Shown one piece after another: positions 58,831-64,000 of a stretch of DNA of 64,000 nucleotides. Each line of letters starts with the position of its first letter. The first letter of the stretch is position 1. The DNA comes from Chionomys nivalis (Eukaryota; Chordata; Mammalia; Rodentia; Cricetidae): assembly GCF_950005125.1 (NCBI RefSeq), contig NC_080087.1, forward strand, positions 63,376,399 to 63,440,398, read 5' to 3'. The notes under the pieces are model-generated. The model was not told the origin of the DNA. It did no database searches and saw nothing but the letters and a program-made list of their open reading frames with translations. Both the position numbers and the translations under genes were made by a program.

Positions 58831-60639
58831 TGAGTTTTCAGTAAAAGACAGAAAACTTTGTATAACTATCTTGATTCTCAAAGTCTTTGCCACTGAAACA
58901 GGAGAAAAGAGCGATAATATATAATTTCAGTGAAAATCTGGGGCTTACCATCAGGATATTAGTTAGATATCATCTTCGTAAATTACACTTTAGTATTTTC
59001 TCTTTTTCTTCCTAAATTCATATATTTTATGAGAAGTCACTATTAACTTATATTTTAACAAAACCACTTTGTTTAAAATAATAATGGCTAAAATTCTCAA
59101 AGAAGAATAACATTAAAAATTGATTTTTTTTTTTTACTATTTGAGCATGGATTCAGAGTACTGATTATTTATCATTTTAGCTACTTTTTTATGTGCTATG
59201 ATTCATGAAATCTTGCACATTCCATAATAAAAAAAATAAATAAAACAAGCTCCCCTCTATACCTTTTGAAAACAAATCCAATGGACTCATATAAGGGCTA
59301 TTACTTTAATACTTATACCATATATCACCTCTATCCACTGTATTATATATAAAGGATTGATAACATACTCTGCCATATAAGACATCATAGCAAAGCACAT
59401 TGTTAAACAGAGAAATTATAAAATTAGCCAAACCTTTAGAAAACATAGTACTAAGTTTGAACTCTAATGTAAATAGTGTACTCTGGGTAATGGTGCATAG
59501 ATCTTAGTTTGTGGATTATAATAAATGAGCCATTGTAATGAGAGCTGTAGACAATGGAAGAGGGTATCCATGTATTCAAACAGGAACCATAAAGAAAATT
59601 TATATATTTCTGTACAGTTTGAAACCATACTTGAACTTCTTTAAAACAACTATTCAGAAAAAGCGAATGTGTGTGTGTATTATAGATATAAGGAATTCTT
59701 GATGTATTTTATTTCTACTATATCAGAGATCAAACCTTATGCCTGAGCACAAACTGTTAATGAAATAATAATATGATTATATTAGATTTTCCTGCAAGAT
59801 CAATTGGTTATATATCCAGGAGTGAAACTGTACATAAGAAGTAAAAAGACTTAACCTTCTATAGAAGTTTAAAATATCAGCAAAAATGCCCTGCTCATAA
59901 GATATTCAGCAAGTATGTACTGTGAAGTTATTATATATTTAGTGCTTATATGAACAACTGACAAAGCATATACTAATACCCCGCCTGTTTATATATAAAA
60001 AAAGAAGTTGAAAGAAGTCAAATATATCCTGAATAAGTGGAAATGTAAAGTTTTACACAGCACCTAGTCTATGTTTGTAATTATAATACTAGACCATTAT
60101 ATTGAACCAGAAATTATTTCTATCCATAATGCTGCTTTCTATTCTTCAGTTTTATTTGGTGGTTCTGTAATAAATTAAAAATGAAACTAAATCTCAAAGA
60201 GTTCTGAAAACAGTCAAGGGATTTCAAAGCAAGCTAGTATATTGTATACCTTCTAAATCAGTGATATTTATGATATTTAATAAATGAAACAGCTACATTT
60301 AGAGATACCATACATTTTCACTGACCTCCACTAATGTGTAAGTGTATACCTCTGGCTAATAACAATCAAAAGCTATATTCACATGCTGTCAGGAAGTGTT
60401 AGAGACTAAATTATTACCACCCTTAACTCCTATCCTCTAAAATAGGTTTAGTATGGATTTTGATGTAAGAACTGGTAGTATATCATCCCTACTTATGTCT
60501 CTTTAAGATGACATGTCTTCATGTTACAGGGCACACCCACTCACATACATGTGAAAAGACACTTTCTGACAAATTCGGTAATTTAAAAATGTTGCTATTT
60601 TGAAGATAACCAAGGATTTCTCTAAATATATCAGGTTCA
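58831..60639. other. Unassigned AT-rich sequence
   Basis: No gene is recognised. Bases 59,800-59,900 weakly resemble antisense L1 ORF2. Confidence 0.45.
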
Positions 60640-61060
60640 AAACCATACATTAGACACACAGCACTAAGTACAAGCACAGCCGCTAATATCACAGCATGAC
60701 AAAGCTGCAGTTTGTTTCACAACCTGACAATTTCAAGAGCCAAGCATTTTCCATTTTAATATGTAACTGTTTTATGTTTAAAGCACTATTATTTTAGTTT
60801 AAACAGAGATTAGACTAATCTGGGATTCAAATGAAGCATATAACACAGAGACAGTTAATGAGCTGTGTTTTCTCTTTATGAATATGCATAAACGGTGTTA
60901 TCATTAAACATCAGACAGGGACATGACTTGACATCTTGCTCCTCTCGGGGAAAAAAAAAAAACACCATTGCACTGTTATTTAAATAAAAACCTAAGCTTT
61001 GAATATGAGACTAGGTACAAAAATCCATATTGTACCTTTACTTTATGAGTCAAGAAGCAA
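60640..61060. promoter_or_regulatory. Candidate conserved non-coding element
   Basis: Repeat-free sequence has a dense set of homeodomain/POU-like motifs: AGATTAGACTAATCT (60,807-60,821, a palindrome with paired TAATC), GTTTAAAC (60,797), ATGAATATGCAT (60,878-60,889, one base from the palindromic Oct-dimer site ATGCATATGCAT), and TTATTTAAATAAAA near 60,977. Conservation is inferred from texture only; AT-rich DNA yields such motifs by chance. Confidence 0.3.
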
Positions 61061-61164
61061 AGTCTTAATCAGTTTTTAGAAATTTCAATCAGCTCTTCCT
61101 AAAACAGAATAAAGCAATGTTACTGTTAATTTATCTTTGGGAAAAATATACTAAATCCTATTAA

Positions 61165-61448
61165 AGAAAATTTAGGGCTTGTGGGGTTGTATCAATTTAT
61201 TAAGTGCCTTCTGTGAAAGTATGATAAACTGAGTTTAGGACCCCAGTATGCATTTAAGAAGCTACCTGTATCTGCAGACATCTGTAAATTCATGATCAAG
61301 GAATTGGGATAGACAGATCCCTCAAGTTTCTTGGCCATCCTTAGTCATCATGTACTTATACATGATCTTCAGGATGAAAGAAATATATTGTTCCGATAAA
61401 TAAAGCAGAGAAAAATTGCAGACACCTGATATCTAACTCTGGTCTCTA

Positions 61449-61450
<2 letters not shown>
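61165..61450 (+). repeat. B4/RSINE-type SINE
   Basis: A tRNA-like head ('gtggggttgtatcaatttat', 'gactgagtttaggaccccag'-like order), a B1-like middle and 'gatatctaactctggtctct' before a CT tail match B4. Very diverged. Confidence 0.55.

Positions 61451-61452
<2 letters not shown>

Positions 61453-61485
<33 letters not shown>
61453..61485. repeat. (TC)n microsatellite
   Basis: About 16 TC units, the tail of the B4 SINE. Confidence 0.95.
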
Positions 61486-61488
<3 letters not shown>

Positions 61489-61755
61489 CACAAATGGTCC
61501 TACCTATATACCTGAAAATACATACATCTAATTCAAAAAATTCAGTTGGCTAAAGATGAAAGATATTTTTAATATGTGTATATCTACAAAATGATAACTT
61601 TCCCTCTCAGAAAGCAAAAATTCCTCCAAAACCAGGAGCACTGACTGTCAAGGAGATTATGAATCAAGGATAATTTCAGGAAATTCATCTTATAGACTAC
61701 CAGAAGAGTAGGGGCACTGTGTTTCTCAGGCACTCTAATACTGGAACTTGGTCCT

Positions 61756-61826
61756 AAAAACAAAACAAAACAAAACAAAATATGAAAGAGAGACAGAGGG
61801 AGAGAGAAGGAAGGAGGGAAGGAACG
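61756..61826. repeat. (AAAAC)n and purine-rich tract
   Basis: AAAAC units (61,756-61,780) are followed by GAGAGA and GGAAGG units. Confidence 0.85.
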
Positions 61827-61850
61827 ATAAAGGCAGGAAAAGAAAATCAA

Positions 61851-63250
61851 AATGACTAATCACAATGACAATAAAAATTTCAAATTGTTAATGAACTTTT
61901 GTTTACGTTCTTTGGTTGAATTCTTTTAAACACTTTGTTTTTATTTATAAATTTGTATAACAAGAGGAACTGACATTTCACCTTTTTACCTAAGAAATAA
62001 ATAATTTAGTTTTAAATTCCAAACTATTTTGGAATATTTATCTCAATTTATCTTTTGCTTCCAAAAGTTTATGCCCTTTTATTTTTCTTTCAAAATGCTG
62101 TGTGACCATTGGTGATAAACTTATACTGACAACTATTATACATTAACCAGCACTTGACATTCCAGCTCAGCATAATTACATTAACCAAATTTAGAATTTT
62201 CCCAGTCCCTGTAGGGCCTTTGTTCCTAAGATTGATGAGGTGTGACACCCTATTTGAGTTACCCTCCCAATTTCACCAAAAGCAAGAATGATCTTTGTAT
62301 TGAGTGGAGGAGGGGATGCCCAGAGAGAGAATCACACTGCTTTCTGGAATTGCAGCCACTTTAGGCACTTGCCTTCCAAGCCAATTAAAACACTGTTTAA
62401 CAGATTTTACACTTCAGTCAGAAACGTAACTTTTTTCTTCAATTAAAGTGTCCCAAAGCTGCACTAGTACATATTGCAAATGTAACAATTAGAAAGGGAT
62501 TAAGCTTCTGTCCCCCAGATATGTTACAGAAGCTTCTTTCTAAGATAAAAGTTGCTGCTCTTCCAAGTTTAAATACACCAACACTCTAATCACTTCTAAT
62601 TCCCAAAATGGTGTTATCACTTTCTTTTTAACTATTGAATTCTCTCTGGCAGAGCTAGGGCAATAAAACCTATCATATTCTAATTTCCAGACAGCTTGAT
62701 AGAACCAATGTTCTCACTACAGATAAAGTGTAATGAAGCACTTGCTTTCCCATAGGAAAGTCTTTGACTCATATGCTTTGATGCCAAGTAGCCTTCACAT
62801 CTGCCGCTTCTCCATTGATGGCTTTAACTTGGCATGCTAAACTGGTGTCTGATGAAGCTGCTTTGCTCAAAGGCACCATTTTATTTCTTGCAATGGGAAC
62901 ATAGTAAATCCCTGTAATAAACATAGGATCAGGCTCACATACAATAAGTTGTGTGTTAGAGCAGAAAAGAGTGAGGGAGACAATCTCCTTGAATAAAAAT
63001 AACTTATTTTAATGCAAATGTAAAAATGCATAGTAAAGAATTAGTCTTAATGTTATTTCAAGAAGAATTAATTTAAATCAAAACTATAGTAGATATTACT
63101 AAATAAGACTGCCACATTATTTAAAGATTTCAACCTTTTTTAAGGACATTGCCTCTTAACTTAATGTTACTTTTAATGTATTGCCTATAAGTAATGCTTC
63201 TGTACAATTAACAAAATGAAAATTACTTGAAAGTATTAAAGAAATCTTCA
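61851..63250. other. Repeat-poor sequence; possible conserved non-coding block at 62,100-62,930
   Basis: No SINE, LINE or LTR is recognised in about 1.4 kb. Bases 62,100-62,930 are of higher complexity than most of the window, with ATTA-type homeodomain cores ('cataattacattaacc', 'ccaattaaaacac'). No open frame is convincing. Confidence 0.35.
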
Positions 63251-63284
63251 ATTAGGTATTTCTTATTGAAAATGAAAAACACAG

Positions 63285-63990
63285 ACTAAAGAACTGACTC
63301 TGGTGGTGTGAGTGCAGGGAAAGCAGGATCAGAGGGCCTGAGAGCAGGAGAGAGGGCTCCACACCTTGTAGGTGGCATTGGGAGAGATAGCTGAGACAGT
63401 GCTGGGTAGTGAGGATGAAGAGAAGCTCGTGAGCTGACCAATCAGCTACCATCAAACCCACAATATGGGCTATGAGTGAACCCATCCCAACATCCACTTT
63501 ATCTATAAACTGTTGGAGCATGTGAAAGGGCTTAACCTACAAACCCAGACTGTAGGATCTGCATAACACAGGAAAACAACATTTTATCTAAGAGAAGTCC
63601 CAGTAAGACACGATTATTGATAGTGTATCATAAACCAGAGATCTCAGGCCGGATTATGACTCATATCAATGAATATTTTCAAGTAAAGACAAAGGGACTA
63701 AATAGTAAAAACACTACAGCTTCCATAACGAACTTATTCTCTTTCTTTCTCTCTTGCTCTCCCTTCCACCCTCCCTCCCTCTATCCCTCCCTCCCTTCCA
63801 CCCTCACTCCTCACCTTCTCCCCTCTTTTAGTTTTGTGTTTGACTTTTTTTTTTTAATTTTGTTTTGTTTTGTGGGGAGGTTGCGAGGGCACAGAGTGGA
63901 TGTGAGGGGACAGGAAGGTAAGTGGGATTAGGACACATGATATGTAATCTATAAAGAATCAATAAAACTTAAAAGAATTTTTAAAAAGAA
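63285..63990 (+). repeat. L1 (Lx-like) 3' end
   Basis: The last 170 bp ('gttttgtgtttgactttttt', 'ggttgcgagggcacagagtg', 'gatatgtaatctataaagaa', 'tcaataaaacttaaaag') follow the old rodent L1 3' UTR. A CT/CCT-rich tract occupies 63,740-63,830. The upstream part (63,285-63,630) is less certain. Confidence 0.5.
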
Positions 63991-64000
63991 AGAAGAAAAC

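Overview
The window looks like 64 kb of AT-rich nuclear DNA from a rodent, most likely a cricetid (hamster, vole or deer-mouse group). The B1 SINEs carry a right-hand end reading as ...CTCCAAAGCTACAGAGAAAC..., which I associate with cricetids rather than with mouse. B2, B3, B4 and ID-like SINEs are also present, as are rodent-type L1 3' ends and class II LTRs of the kind I associate with mys/MYSERV elements. I found no host protein-coding gene, no exon I can defend, and no rRNA, tRNA or CRISPR array. The open reading frames in the window are L1 remnants, translated microsatellites, or chance frames in AT-rich DNA. It reads as a gene desert or a large intron filled by successive retrotransposon insertions.

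Layout. 1-12.8 kb: mostly unassigned AT-rich sequence with scattered B1/B4 SINEs, microsatellites and old L1-type rodent repeats. 12.8-14.15 kb: an L1 with a 5' inversion typical of twin priming. 15.1-18.3 kb: an L1 3' end, a solo-type class II LTR and a B3. 18.54-26.41 kb: the largest element, an L1 that appears to include its 5' UTR and is bounded by a perfect 16-bp target-site duplication. A deleted antisense class II ERV is nested in its 5' UTR and a B1 in its 3' UTR. 26.4-34.5 kb: mostly unassigned, with two B1s, a short L1 3' end and a 46-bp inverted repeat.

34.5-39.6 kb: a cluster of related LTR-element pieces, including two LTRs and an adjacent extra piece of internal sequence. 40-46.7 kb: old rodent repeats, B3, B2 and B1, an antisense old L1 split by a solo LTR with a perfect 6-bp duplication, and a palindrome-rich microsatellite. 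46.7-50.7 kb: a second L1 with tandem repeats in its 5' UTR and an internal deletion that removed the reverse-transcriptase domain. 52.1-55.2 kb: the best-preserved LTR element (two LTRs, a lysine-type primer site and a polypurine tract), with a non-coding interior also found at 34.9 and 38.6 kb. 55-64 kb: mostly unassigned, with two L1 3' ends, a B4, and two blocks that could be conserved non-coding DNA.

No genes work together here in the operon sense. The functional logic is that of retrotransposition: L1 machinery mobilised itself and the SINEs, and the LTR elements with degraded or absent coding sequence would have needed a related autonomous retrovirus-like element. I see no convincing undescribed biological system. 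The points most worth checking are the non-coding LTR family, the tandem-repeat L1 5' UTRs and the two inverted-repeat structures. All family assignments come from remembered consensus patterns, not from a database search.
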